Source of the DNA: Clostridia bacterium
GTDB lineage: Bacteria; Bacillota; Clostridia; Oscillospirales; Acutalibacteraceae
Assembly (NCBI GenBank): GCA_017480115.1
Contig: JAFVBH010000064.1
Coordinates: forward strand, 1 to 64,000
DNA: 64,000 nucleotides
Direction: 5' to 3'
In this document: piece by piece, positions 48,523 through 56,490 of the stretch
How the letters are laid out: each line of letters begins with the position of its first letter
Numbering within the stretch: position 1 is the stretch's first letter
The notes under the pieces: model-generated
Seen by the model: the letters and a program-made list of their open reading frames with translations, nothing else
Database searches by the model: none
What the model was told of the DNA's origin: nothing
Made by a program: the position numbers and the translations under genes

Positions 48523-49236
48523 ATGGACAGCTATAAAAAAGAATATAAAATTCTGTCCTCCGATACCGATCTTCACCAAAGGCTGCGGTTGAGCCGATTG
48601 TTTACCTTTTTACAGGAGGCTGCGATCGCGCATACCGAGCAGCTCGGCGCGGGCAGGGAAAAGACGCTTGACAGAGGTCTGCTTTGGGTCGTCACGCTCC
48701 AGCAGGCAAAAATCAACCGTCTGCCGGTCTATGACGAGACGATCCGGTTGGAAAGCCTGCCGGGAGATATAATGCATACCTTTTTTCCGCGGTATTACCG
48801 CGTGTCAGACGCAGCGGGACACACGCTGGTAACCGCTGCGGCGCTCTGGGCGCTGATGGACGGCGAGACCCGCGTCATGGTGTTCCCGGAAAAGGCGCAG
48901 ATCCATATCGACGGCGGCAGACCCGATTGGGAAATTTTTCTTCCCCGTCCGCCGAAACTGCCCGACGGCGCGCGCGCACAGACCTTTGTTGTGCCGTACA
49001 GCTATGTTGATCTGAACGGGCATATGAACAATACGCGGTACTTCGATCTTGCGGAGGATATGATGCCTGCCGCCCTGCGGGACGCGTCGGTGCGGGAGGT
49101 TTTGACCGAGTATACCGGAGAAGCGCGCCTGAACGACGCGGTCACGCTGAAAAGCAGCAGCGGCGACGGGGAATTTCGGCTGTCCGGTACGGCGGAAAAA
49201 CGACTGTTTCGGATCGGTATCCGATATGAGATTTAA
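48523..49236 (+). CDS. Acyl-ACP thioesterase (double hotdog)
   Basis: A 237-residue protein of the FatA/FatB-like acyl-ACP thioesterase family. The N-terminal hotdog carries LFTFLQEAAIAHTEQLG and LWVVTLQQAKINRLP; the C-terminal hotdog carries the family's YSYVDLNGHMNNTRYFDLAEDM with the catalytic Asn/His/Asp-type residues. It should release free fatty acid from the carrier protein encoded just before it. With ligase and ACP it makes a closed load-modify-release set, which fits handling of exogenous fatty acids rather than de novo synthesis. Confidence 0.88.
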   Translation: MDSYKKEYKILSSDTDLHQRLRLSRLFTFLQEAAIAHTEQLGAGREKTLDRGLLWVVTLQQAKINRLPVYDETIRLESLPGDIMHTFFPRYYRVSDAAGHTLVTAAALWALMDGETRVMVFPEKAQIHIDGGRPDWEIFLPRPPKLPDGARAQTFVVPYSYVDLNGHMNNTRYFDLAEDMMPAALRDASVREVLTEYTGEARLNDAVTLKSSSGDGEFRLSGTAEKRLFRIGIRYEI

Positions 49237-49247
49237 GGGGGAGCACC

Positions 49248-49919
49248 TTGGATTATCAAATTTTTGAAACAAAGGAACGGCTGCTTGCCGACAATGCAGC
49301 GGCTGCCGCGCAAACAAGAGCGCGAACAAGACAAAGCGGCGCGCTTCTGGTCAATCTGATGGGATCGCCCGGCGCGGGCAAGACTTCGACGCTGCTGCAG
49401 CTGATCCGGTTGCTGGGCGATAAATATACCGTCGGCGTCATGGAGGCCGATGTGGATTCCGACGTGGACGCGAAAACAATTGCCCATACCGGCACCCGCG
49501 TGATCCAGCTGCATACGGCGGGACTTTGCCATATGGACGCGGATATGACCGCCCGGGGGCTGGACGCCATGGGCATTGAGGGGCTGGATATTATTTTCCT
49601 TGAGAATATCGGCAATCTTGTTTGTCCTGCGGAATTTGAAGTCGGCGCGGATATTCGCATGATGCTGCTTTCCGTACCGGAGGGGGACGACAAGCCGCTG
49701 AAATATCCGCTGATGTTTACTGTCAGCGACGTTCTGCTCATCAACAAAATCGATACCGTACCCATTTTTGATTTTGATTTGGATAAGGCGCGGGCGCGGG
49801 TAAAGGCGTTGAATGAATCGATGGAGATATTTCCCGTTTCTGCCAAGACCGGCGAAGGCTTTGCCGCAGTGGCGGCGCTGCTGCGCGAGAAGATCGAGCA
49901 AAGGAGGGCGCTGAGATGA
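49248..49919 (+). CDS. hypB: HypB-like nickel-insertion GTPase, copy 1
   Basis: A 223-residue SIMIBI-class GTPase. P-loop GSPGAGKTS near 41, EADVDSDVDA near 66, the metal-binding LCHMDADM near 89 and CPAE near 125, and NKID near 163 are visible. The His-rich or CxxCGC nickel-storing N-terminus of some HypB proteins is absent. HypB with HypA inserts nickel into [NiFe] hydrogenase. The start is TTG 49248, with GGGGGAG upstream; no other start precedes the conserved region. It overlaps the second HypB gene by four bases. No hydrogenase or HypCDEF gene is in the window. Confidence 0.9.
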   Translation: MDYQIFETKERLLADNAAAAAQTRARTRQSGALLVNLMGSPGAGKTSTLLQLIRLLGDKYTVGVMEADVDSDVDAKTIAHTGTRVIQLHTAGLCHMDADMTARGLDAMGIEGLDIIFLENIGNLVCPAEFEVGADIRMMLLSVPEGDDKPLKYPLMFTVSDVLLINKIDTVPIFDFDLDKARARVKALNESMEIFPVSAKTGEGFAAVAALLREKIEQRRALR

Positions 49920-50572
49920 AGGTGATTCAGTTGGGCGCTTCGGTCACCGCGTCGAACGAAAAAGACGCGGAACGGCTGCGGGCAAAAATGAAAGCCGGCG
50001 GTACGCTGCTGATCAACGTCATGAGCAGCGCGGGCGCCGGTAAAACAACGCTGTTGTCGCGGATCATTCGGGATATGCCGCATACGTCCATCGCCGTCAT
50101 GGAGGCGGATATTGAATCCGACGTTGATGCGGTGCGGATTGAATCTCTGGGCGCAAAGGCAATTCAGGTACATACCGGCGGCATGTGCCACATGGACGCG
50201 GGCATGACCGCCGCCGCCGTGGAGGCAATGGACGCAAATGCGGATCTCATTTTTCTGGAAAACGTGGGAAATCTCATTTGCCCTGCGGAATACGACACCG
50301 GCGCGGGAAAAAATCTGATGATTCTGTCTGTGCCGGAGGGGGACGACAAGCCGCTGAAATACCCGTTGATGTTCGGTAAAAGCGATGCGCTCGTGATTTC
50401 AAAGCTTGACGCTTTGCCTTATTTTACGTTTGATGTGCAGCGCTGTATTGCGCGCGTCAAAAAACTGAACGCCGATATAAAAATATTCCCGGTCTCTGCA
50501 AAAACAGGAGAGGGTATGCAGGCGCTGGAAGACTGGCTCTGCGAGCGCATGGCGGAATGGCAACAGTCATAA
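49916..50572 (+). CDS. hypB: HypB-like GTPase, copy 2
   Basis: A 218-residue tandem paralogue of the preceding GTPase. Motifs: SSAGAGKTT near 38, EADIESDVDA near 64, MCHMDAGM near 87, CPAE near 123. The base-recognition motif reads SKLD instead of NKxD, so nucleotide specificity or affinity may differ from copy 1. The two could act as a heterodimer, since HypB dimerises through its metal-site region. Start ATG overlaps the stop of copy 1; the large Fe-S flavoprotein follows 84 bases later. Confidence 0.88.
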   Translation: MKVIQLGASVTASNEKDAERLRAKMKAGGTLLINVMSSAGAGKTTLLSRIIRDMPHTSIAVMEADIESDVDAVRIESLGAKAIQVHTGGMCHMDAGMTAAAVEAMDANADLIFLENVGNLICPAEYDTGAGKNLMILSVPEGDDKPLKYPLMFGKSDALVISKLDALPYFTFDVQRCIARVKKLNADIKIFPVSAKTGEGMQALEDWLCERMAEWQQS

Positions 50573-50656
50573 ATTACATGGTTCACAACGGGCAGTCGCC
50601 GCTTGGCGCGGCGACCCGTAAAATACATACGAGGAAAATTCAAAGGAGAAAAGCTT

Positions 50657-53437
50657 ATGAAGCCGCAGAAAAACCGTATGGTCAACGACTGGGATTTCCG
50701 GCAGGACCCGAACTATGTTGCGCCTGATAAGGAGAAGGAAAAACTCGTTCTGAAGCTGGGAACGATGATTACCGACCGTTACCTTGTCAAGTATACGCAC
50801 ACGATGAAAACCGACGATCCCGAGTATTGGGCGTTGGACGAGGTGCTGACCAAGGACGAGGTCAAGTTCCTGCTGAACTTTAAAAAGACCCGCGTGCCCT
50901 ATGATACTCCCACACTGGCAAAGATGAATAACATGAGCGAGGAAGAATGCCAGAAAATGATCGACCATCTTTGCTGGGTCGGTCTTGTGGAAATGACCCG
51001 CGAAGGTCCAGACAAGCGCAAGCACTATAATTTGCCGATTTTCGTTCCCGGCTCCGCGGAGTTCATGATGATGAACGATGAACTGACAAAGCAGCACCCG
51101 AATCTTGCCACGTTCTTCAATCTGATGACGCAGATGCCTCTGGAGGGCGTTACCCCGATGATCCCGCCCGGAGGCGCAGGCGTGGGCATGCACGTCATTC
51201 CGGTGGAAAAGGCAATCGAGCATGAAAATCATTCTGTGCCGGTGGAGCATATCTCCCACTGGCTGAAAAAATACGATAAGTACTCCGTCGGCATCTGCAC
51301 CTGCCGCAAGCAGCAGGCGATGCGCGGCGAAGGCAGCGGCGAGATCAACGGCGAGTTCTGCATGGGCGTGGGCGATATGGCGGAATACAGCGTTGACCGC
51401 GGCATGGGGCGATACATCTCTTATGACGAAGCGTTAGAGATACTCGAACGCGCTGAGCGTCACGGCTTTGTGCATCAGGTTACGAATATTGACGGCGAGG
51501 AAAAGATCGTCGCGATTTGTAACTGCGCGCCCGGCGTATGTAACGCGCTGAGAACCAGCCAGTTATACAATACGCCGAATATGTCCCGCTCGGCATACCG
51601 CGCCCATGTGGAAAAATCCAAGTGCGTGGCATGCGGCAAGTGCGTGGAGGTTTGTCCCGTCGGCGCGGCGAAGCTGGGACAAAAGCTTTGCACCAAGCAC
51701 GGCGAGGTGACCTATCCGCTTACCGAACTGCCAGACAACAAGAAGTGGACGGCGGATAACTGGAATCCTCATTTCCGTGAGGACGCGAAAATCAACTGCT
51801 ACGATACGGGCACCGCGCCCTGTAAGACCGCCTGTCCGGCGCATCTTGCCGTACAGGGATATGTAAAGATGGCGGCAGAGGGCAGATATCTTGACGCTCT
51901 CAAGCTCATTAAGCAGGATAACCCGTTTCCCGCCGTTTGCGGCGCGGTCTGCAACCGCCGCTGCGAGGACGCCTGCACCAGAGGTACGATCGATCAACCC
52001 ATCGCCATTGATGAAATCAAAAAATTCATCGCCGCGCAGGAGCTGAATGCCGAAAACCGGTTTGTTCCCGTCTGTGAAAAGGACGACGGCGGTATGTGGG
52101 GCGCCGACTATAAGATGGCAGTCATCGGCGGCGGTCCGGCGGGTCTTTCCTGCGCCTATTATCTGCGTACCCGCGGCTACGATGTGACCGTGTTTGAAAA
52201 AGAGGAACGTCTCGGCGGTATGCTGGTCTACGGTATTCCCAACTTCCGGCTGGAAAAAGAAGTGATCGACGCCGAGATCGACGTACTGCGGCAGATGGGC
52301 GTCGAATTTAAATGCGGCGTAGAAGTCGGCAAGGACGTAACCATTCAATCGCTGCGTGCGGACGGCTACAAGGCGTTTTATCTTGCCATCGGTATGCAGG
52401 GCGGCAGAAAAGCCGGTGTGCCCGGCGAGGACGCGGCGGGTGTGGAGTCCGGCGTTTCGTTCCTGCGCAGGATCAATGCCGACAGCAGCCTGAAGCTGGA
52501 GGGCGACGTGGTCGTGATCGGCGGCGGCAATGTTGCCGTTGACGTTGCGAGAAGCGCTGTCCGCGCGGCAAGCGGAAAGGTCACGATGCTTTGTCTGGAG
52601 GGCGAAAACGAAATGCCCGCCGCAAGAGACGAGGTAGACGAGGCAATCGCGGAAAATATTACCGTTTGCAACGGCTGGGGTCCCAAAGAGATTTTGACTG
52701 AAAATGGCAAGGTCACCGGCGTTGTATTTAAGAAATGCGTCAGCGTCTTTGATGAGAATCATCGCTTTGCGCCGAAATATGATGAGAACGAGACGATCAC
52801 GATCCCGTGCTCCACTGTTTTGCAGGCGATCGGGCAGAGCGCCGTATGGGGCGACCTGCTGAAAGACACGAAGGTTGAGCTGCGTCCCAACGGCACAGTC
52901 GTACATGATCCTGTCACCTTTGAGACCGGCGAGAAGGATATTTTTGTCGGCGGCGACATCGGGCACGGCGCGCGCTTCGCCATTGACGCGATCGCGGACG
53001 GCAAGCTCGGCTGCGAGAGCATGCACCGCAGCGTACACGCCGGACAGTCCCAGACGATAGCCCGCGACCTTCGGCAGTTTGTTGAACTGAATAAGGACGA
53101 TGTGGTACTGGAAAGCTTTGACAATGCTAAGCGGCAGGTGCCCGGGCACAAGCAGGGCAACGCCACGGAGACCTTTAAGGATCTTCGGCTGCCGTTGACT
53201 GAGGCGCAGGTCAAGATCGAGGCTGCGCGTTGTCTCGGCTGCGGCGCGACGGTGGTGGACCTCAACCGCTGTGTCGGCTGCGGGCTGTGCACCACGCGCT
53301 GCGAATTTGACGCGATTCATCTTTCCCGTGATCTTCCGGAATGTTCCAACATGGTGCGCGCCGAGGATAAGTTCCTGAAGGTCGGCCCTTATGCGATCAA
53401 GCGCATGGCAAAAACCGTGTTCGGAGGCAAAAAGTGA
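50657..53437 (+). CDS. Large Fe-S flavoprotein oxidoreductase (GltD/NfnB-like core), copy 2
   Basis: A 926-residue paralogue of the protein at 39601-42414 with the same order of parts: winged-helix-like segment, cysteine-rich CTCRKQQ region, CVACGKCVEVCP, GltD-type cluster domain (CKTACPAHLAVQGY, CNRRCEDACTRG), FAD fold (VIGGGPAGLSCA), NAD(P) fold (VIGGGNVAVDVAR) and a C-terminal CLGCGA/CVGCGLCTTRCEF dicluster. All cysteines match copy 1, so it should be active. AAAGGAG precedes ATG 50657. It lies between HypB and HypA genes, and HypA begins three bases after its stop, so its synthesis is tied to nickel chaperones. The two copies end the two arms of one divergent locus and may be partners or substrate-specific variants. 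Confidence 0.87.
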   Translation: MKPQKNRMVNDWDFRQDPNYVAPDKEKEKLVLKLGTMITDRYLVKYTHTMKTDDPEYWALDEVLTKDEVKFLLNFKKTRVPYDTPTLAKMNNMSEEECQKMIDHLCWVGLVEMTREGPDKRKHYNLPIFVPGSAEFMMMNDELTKQHPNLATFFNLMTQMPLEGVTPMIPPGGAGVGMHVIPVEKAIEHENHSVPVEHISHWLKKYDKYSVGICTCRKQQAMRGEGSGEINGEFCMGVGDMAEYSVDRGMGRYISYDEALEILERAERHGFVHQVTNIDGEEKIVAICNCAPGVCNALRTSQLYNTPNMSRSAYRAHVEKSKCVACGKCVEVCPVGAAKLGQKLCTKHGEVTYPLTELPDNKKWTADNWNPHFREDAKINCYDTGTAPCKTACPAHLAVQGYVKMAAEGRYLDALKLIKQDNPFPAVCGAVCNRRCEDACTRGTIDQPIAIDEIKKFIAAQELNAENRFVPVCEKDDGGMWGADYKMAVIGGGPAGLSCAYYLRTRGYDVTVFEKEERLGGMLVYGIPNFRLEKEVIDAEIDVLRQMGVEFKCGVEVGKDVTIQSLRADGYKAFYLAIGMQGGRKAGVPGEDAAGVESGVSFLRRINADSSLKLEGDVVVIGGGNVAVDVARSAVRAASGKVTMLCLEGENEMPAARDEVDEAIAENITVCNGWGPKEILTENGKVTGVVFKKCVSVFDENHRFAPKYDENETITIPCSTVLQAIGQSAVWGDLLKDTKVELRPNGTVVHDPVTFETGEKDIFVGGDIGHGARFAIDAIADGKLGCESMHRSVHAGQSQTIARDLRQFVELNKDDVVLESFDNAKRQVPGHKQGNATETFKDLRLPLTEAQVKIEAARCLGCGATVVDLNRCVGCGLCTTRCEFDAIHLSRDLPECSNMVRAEDKFLKVGPYAIKRMAKTVFGGKK

Positions 53438-53440
53438 TCT

Positions 53441-53785
53441 ATGCATGAAATGGGGATCGTTTTGCATCTTGCCAAAACGCTGGACGAAACGGCGGCAACA
53501 GAGCATCTGACTGCCATCGGAAAGGTTGTTTTGCAGGTAGGTGAGGTTTCCGGTATCATGACGGATCTGTTTACGGATTGCTGGGATTATTTTAAAGGCA
53601 GGCACGCGGTGCTGAAAAACAGTACGCTGGTGATCGAACAGATCCCCGCGGTGACCTATTGTGATAATTGCAAGGGCACCTATGCGACCGTAAAATACGG
53701 GAAGGAATGCCCCTACTGCCATTCCGGCGAAACCTGGCTGCTCAAGGGCAACGAGTGCATTATCAAGGAAATCGAAGCTGAATAA
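53441..53785 (+). CDS. hypA: HypA-like nickel metallochaperone
   Basis: A 114-residue protein starting MHEMGIV, with the N-terminal Met-His-Glu that binds nickel in HypA. A zinc site is formed by CDNC near 73 and CPYC near 90. Family length and order are normal. It should deliver nickel to a target enzyme together with HypB. It ends the rightward operon and is followed by a terminator. Confidence 0.92.
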   Translation: MHEMGIVLHLAKTLDETAATEHLTAIGKVVLQVGEVSGIMTDLFTDCWDYFKGRHAVLKNSTLVIEQIPAVTYCDNCKGTYATVKYGKECPYCHSGETWLLKGNECIIKEIEAE

Positions 53786-53790
53786 CACAG

Positions 53791-53844
53791 CAACACCATT
53801 GCGTGTCGCCCTCCTTGGGGGAAGACCGCAGTGGTGTTGTTTTT
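53791..53844 (+). terminator. Terminator of the rightward lipid-redox operon
   Basis: A 13-bp stem with one wobble (CAACACCATTGCG against CGCAGTGGTGTTG) and a following TTTTTATT, six bases past the hypA stop codon. Confidence 0.87.
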
Positions 53845-53962
53845 ATTGTCTAAGAAACGAATAGCTTCCTCTGCAGTAAAGGAAATATAACGCATGGCGG
53901 AAATGCCTTTGCCGGGGACGACGTCAGCGAACGCAAAAGCGGGAATTTTTCATGCGGTTTTG

Positions 53963-54013
53963 CAACTTGTTTACATTTCGATGCATACTTGATGCCGCGT
54001 CCCGTGGTACAAT
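53963..54013 (+). promoter_or_regulatory. Promoter with shared 33-base element (copy A)
   Basis: The element 53963-53995 (containing TTTACATTTCGATGC and ATACTTGATGC) matches 60606-60638 at 28 of 33 positions, and a decayed copy lies at 39353-39388. In both intact copies ATACTT occupies the -35 position and a TACAAT/TACACT -10 follows after the same 17 bases (here 54008-54013). A common regulator is likely; the response regulator encoded at 55825 is the nearest candidate. Confidence 0.65.
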
Positions 54014-54043
54014 AAAGACAAATACAGTCGGAGGAAGATATAC

Positions 54044-55609
54044 ATGAAATATACAATCAAACGAATCGGCTGCGGGGTGCTGTGCGCGGGGCTGCTGTTC
54101 AGCTTCGCCGCGTGTCAGAAAAATCCCGACGCGTCCATTGTTAAAAACAAGAATCTCGACAATCTGATCGAGCAGGCGAACGGCGGCGACGGCGCGGACG
54201 TTCTGTCGCAGAAATACGACACCTACAAGACCACGATTCAGGACGACGCGCTGCATGTGACGGTCAACGTGGACGCGCAGGTGGATATCCCGCAGACGGA
54301 TAAACTGTCCGTGTTTCGCGTCAAGCAAAAACCGATCACCGACGAGCTTCTCGCCAGGGTCAAATCGGCCCTGATCGGCGATATCCCGCTCTACGACGGG
54401 GATTTTCTGCGCATTCAAACAAAAGCGGATATCGAGCCGAGTCTTGCGTCCTACCGTCAGATGATCGAGCGGCTGCATGCTGAGAGCCCGGATCTCGCCG
54501 CATACCGATATGAACTGGACGCTCTCCTTGCGGATTACGAAGCTGCGCCCGATAAAGTGGAATTTCCGTCCGCGCCGAACGACGGCAAACTGAAAAGCGT
54601 TGCCGATTGCTATAACCGAAACCCCGACAATACTTTTTATAAGTGGTTGTACAATCTGAATCCGGACGGCACGTTCTATTACGGCGTGAGCGGGGAGGAT
54701 GCGCAGACATACGCCTCAGTGTTTGTTTACAATAATAAGGACAGAGACAATATTCTGCGTGTCAGGCTGAACCCATACGGCTATGAGGAGGGTGTTACCG
54801 CCGCTGTCGCGTCCCAAACAATGCTGCGGGACAGCCGCGCGCAAGACGGATTTCTGCTGAGCGGCGCATTGCGCGCGGAGGAAATCGAAAATATCCTTGA
54901 AGAGTACAGCGAGTATGACAGAAATCGTACGCCGATCACTGTTTATCCGGAGGAAACGTGCGCGCTCTCAAAGGATGACGCCGTCGCGCGGGCAAACGCT
55001 TTTCTAACTGAAATCGGGATTTCGGGCTACGGTCTGGCAGAGGGCGATCTGTTTACGGAGGATTGCGTAACGAAGGAGAACGCGTGGATTTACCGTCCGT
55101 ATTACATCCTGAAATACAAACGGAATCCGGGCGGCGTATTTGTCAATAATGCGGGGGGAAAGTTTGCGGAGGACTGGCAGAGCGAGACCTACTCCAAAAA
55201 GGAATGGAACGAGGAGTGTATTGAATTTCGTATCAACGACAGCGGCATTGTGGGGTTTGACTGGTATTCGCCGCTGGAAATCACGGAAACCGTCGAGGAA
55301 AACGCCGCGCTGCGTTCATTTGACGATGTAAAAGCGACCTTTGAAAAAATGGTTGCGGTCTCCAATGCCAGCGAATACAACGCCGTTGAGATTGATATTG
55401 ACCGTGTGCGTCTTGGCTATTCCCGCATCAGTGAAAAAGACAGTTGGGACACGGGGCTGCTCGTGCCGGTGTGGGATTTCTTCGGAACGGTCAATGAAAT
55501 TACCGAGGACGGCGACTATTATAACCTTTACGCGGGCGACAGCGAGTTCAGCGTCATGACCGTTAACGCCATTGACGGGTCGATCATTAACAGCGAATTA
55601 GGATATTAA
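54044..55609 (+). CDS. Lipoprotein of unknown function (DUF6034-like)
   Basis: A 521-residue surface lipoprotein. The signal peptide ends at the lipobox FAAC (Cys near 25). The body is mixed alpha/beta without an enzyme motif that I recognise; it resembles a group of long clostridial lipoproteins often placed beside two-component systems. It precedes a response regulator and a kinase, so it may be a sensor partner or a target of the system. Its promoter shares the 33-base element seen ahead of the ABC-2 exporter. Confidence 0.7.
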   Translation: MKYTIKRIGCGVLCAGLLFSFAACQKNPDASIVKNKNLDNLIEQANGGDGADVLSQKYDTYKTTIQDDALHVTVNVDAQVDIPQTDKLSVFRVKQKPITDELLARVKSALIGDIPLYDGDFLRIQTKADIEPSLASYRQMIERLHAESPDLAAYRYELDALLADYEAAPDKVEFPSAPNDGKLKSVADCYNRNPDNTFYKWLYNLNPDGTFYYGVSGEDAQTYASVFVYNNKDRDNILRVRLNPYGYEEGVTAAVASQTMLRDSRAQDGFLLSGALRAEEIENILEEYSEYDRNRTPITVYPEETCALSKDDAVARANAFLTEIGISGYGLAEGDLFTEDCVTKENAWIYRPYYILKYKRNPGGVFVNNAGGKFAEDWQSETYSKKEWNEECIEFRINDSGIVGFDWYSPLEITETVEENAALRSFDDVKATFEKMVAVSNASEYNAVEIDIDRVRLGYSRISEKDSWDTGLLVPVWDFFGTVNEITEDGDYYNLYAGDSEFSVMTVNAIDGSIINSELGY

Positions 55610-55678
55610 GACATTGCAACGGATATGGTATTATGCTAAAATAATACCGTATCTGTTTGCGGTATATGAGGTGAGAGC

Positions 55679-55843
55679 ATGTCAACAGAAAAATGTGTCA
55701 AAGATGAGATAGAAATAAAATTAGATGAAGCTGAAAATGCTGCAACTTCATCAGATATCAGACTTTCCGTTGCAGACGTTTTTGATCGATTAAAAGCTGA
55801 ATTATCCAATGAGGTAGTAGATTTATGTCAAAACGAATCCTGA
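55679..55843 (+). CDS. Small acidic protein overlapping the response regulator start
   Basis: A 54-residue frame, ATG 55679 to TGA 55843, with GAGGTGAGAGC upstream. The sequence is acidic and helical (KDEIEIKLDEAENAATSS, then VADVFDRLKAELSNE). The style resembles short antitoxin-type or regulator peptides of Clostridia, but no toxin gene is adjacent and the match is only an impression. It overlaps the response regulator gene by 19 bases, so it could also serve as a translation-coupling leader. A promoter-like TATGCTAAAAT precedes it. Confidence 0.5.
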   Translation: MSTEKCVKDEIEIKLDEAENAATSSDIRLSVADVFDRLKAELSNEVVDLCQNES

Positions 55844-56490
55844 TCGTCGAGGACGAGGAGGCCATCGCCAAGATGATCGCCATGAATCTGCGTGTCGCGG
55901 GTATGGAGTCCGTCATTTTTTATGACGGTGACGTAGCGGCGCAGTCCTTATACAAAGATCATAATTATGACCTGGCGCTGCTGGACGTCATGGTGCCGGG
56001 CAAGGACGGCTTTGCGTTGCTGGAAATTCTGAAACCCTATGGCGTGCCCGTGATCTTCCTGACGGCAAAGGATGATATCAATTCCAAGGTCGCGGGGTTG
56101 CAGGGCGGCGCGGAGGACTATATGACCAAGCCCTTCGAGGTGCTGGAGCTGCTTGTGCGTATTGATAAAGTGCTTGCCCGTACACAGCGCACAGAAACTG
56201 TTATGCATTTCGATGATCTTACCATCGATCTCGATGGGCGCACGGTTCGGAAAGCGGGGGAGTTTATCAATCTCAAACCCTTGGAATTCGATCTTTTAGC
56301 GGTGCTGGTGAAGAATAAGAATATCGCGATCTCACGGGACGATCTTCTGCGTCTTGTCTGGGGCGCGGACTACTACGGCGAGACCCGCACCGTGGACGTG
56401 CATATCGGACAGCTGCGCAAAAAGCTCGACCTGTATGACAAGATCGTCACCGTACCCAAAATGGGCTACCGATTGGAGGGCTCCCGTTGA
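55825..56490 (+). CDS. OmpR-family response regulator
   Basis: A 221-residue regulator. Receiver residues: VEDEEA, the phospho-acceptor Asp in LALLDVMVPGKDG near 53, the T of FLTAKDD and K of TKPFEVLEL. The C-terminal winged helix ends VHIGQLRKKLDLYDKIVTVPKMGYRLEG. It overlaps its kinase by four bases (TTGA). The neighbouring lipoprotein and exporter promoters share an element that it could bind. Confidence 0.93.
   Translation: MSKRILIVEDEEAIAKMIAMNLRVAGMESVIFYDGDVAAQSLYKDHNYDLALLDVMVPGKDGFALLEILKPYGVPVIFLTAKDDINSKVAGLQGGAEDYMTKPFEVLELLVRIDKVLARTQRTETVMHFDDLTIDLDGRTVRKAGEFINLKPLEFDLLAVLVKNKNIAISRDDLLRLVWGADYYGETRTVDVHIGQLRKKLDLYDKIVTVPKMGYRLEGSR

Noticed and set aside
49248-53785. Reading the HypA/HypB genes as proof of a local [NiFe] hydrogenase
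   Set aside because: No large or small hydrogenase subunit motif occurs anywhere in the window; the MvhD-like gene pairs with FlxABC.
55679-55843. Type II toxin-antitoxin pair
   Set aside because: Only a weak antitoxin-like look and no toxin gene; the following gene is a response regulator.
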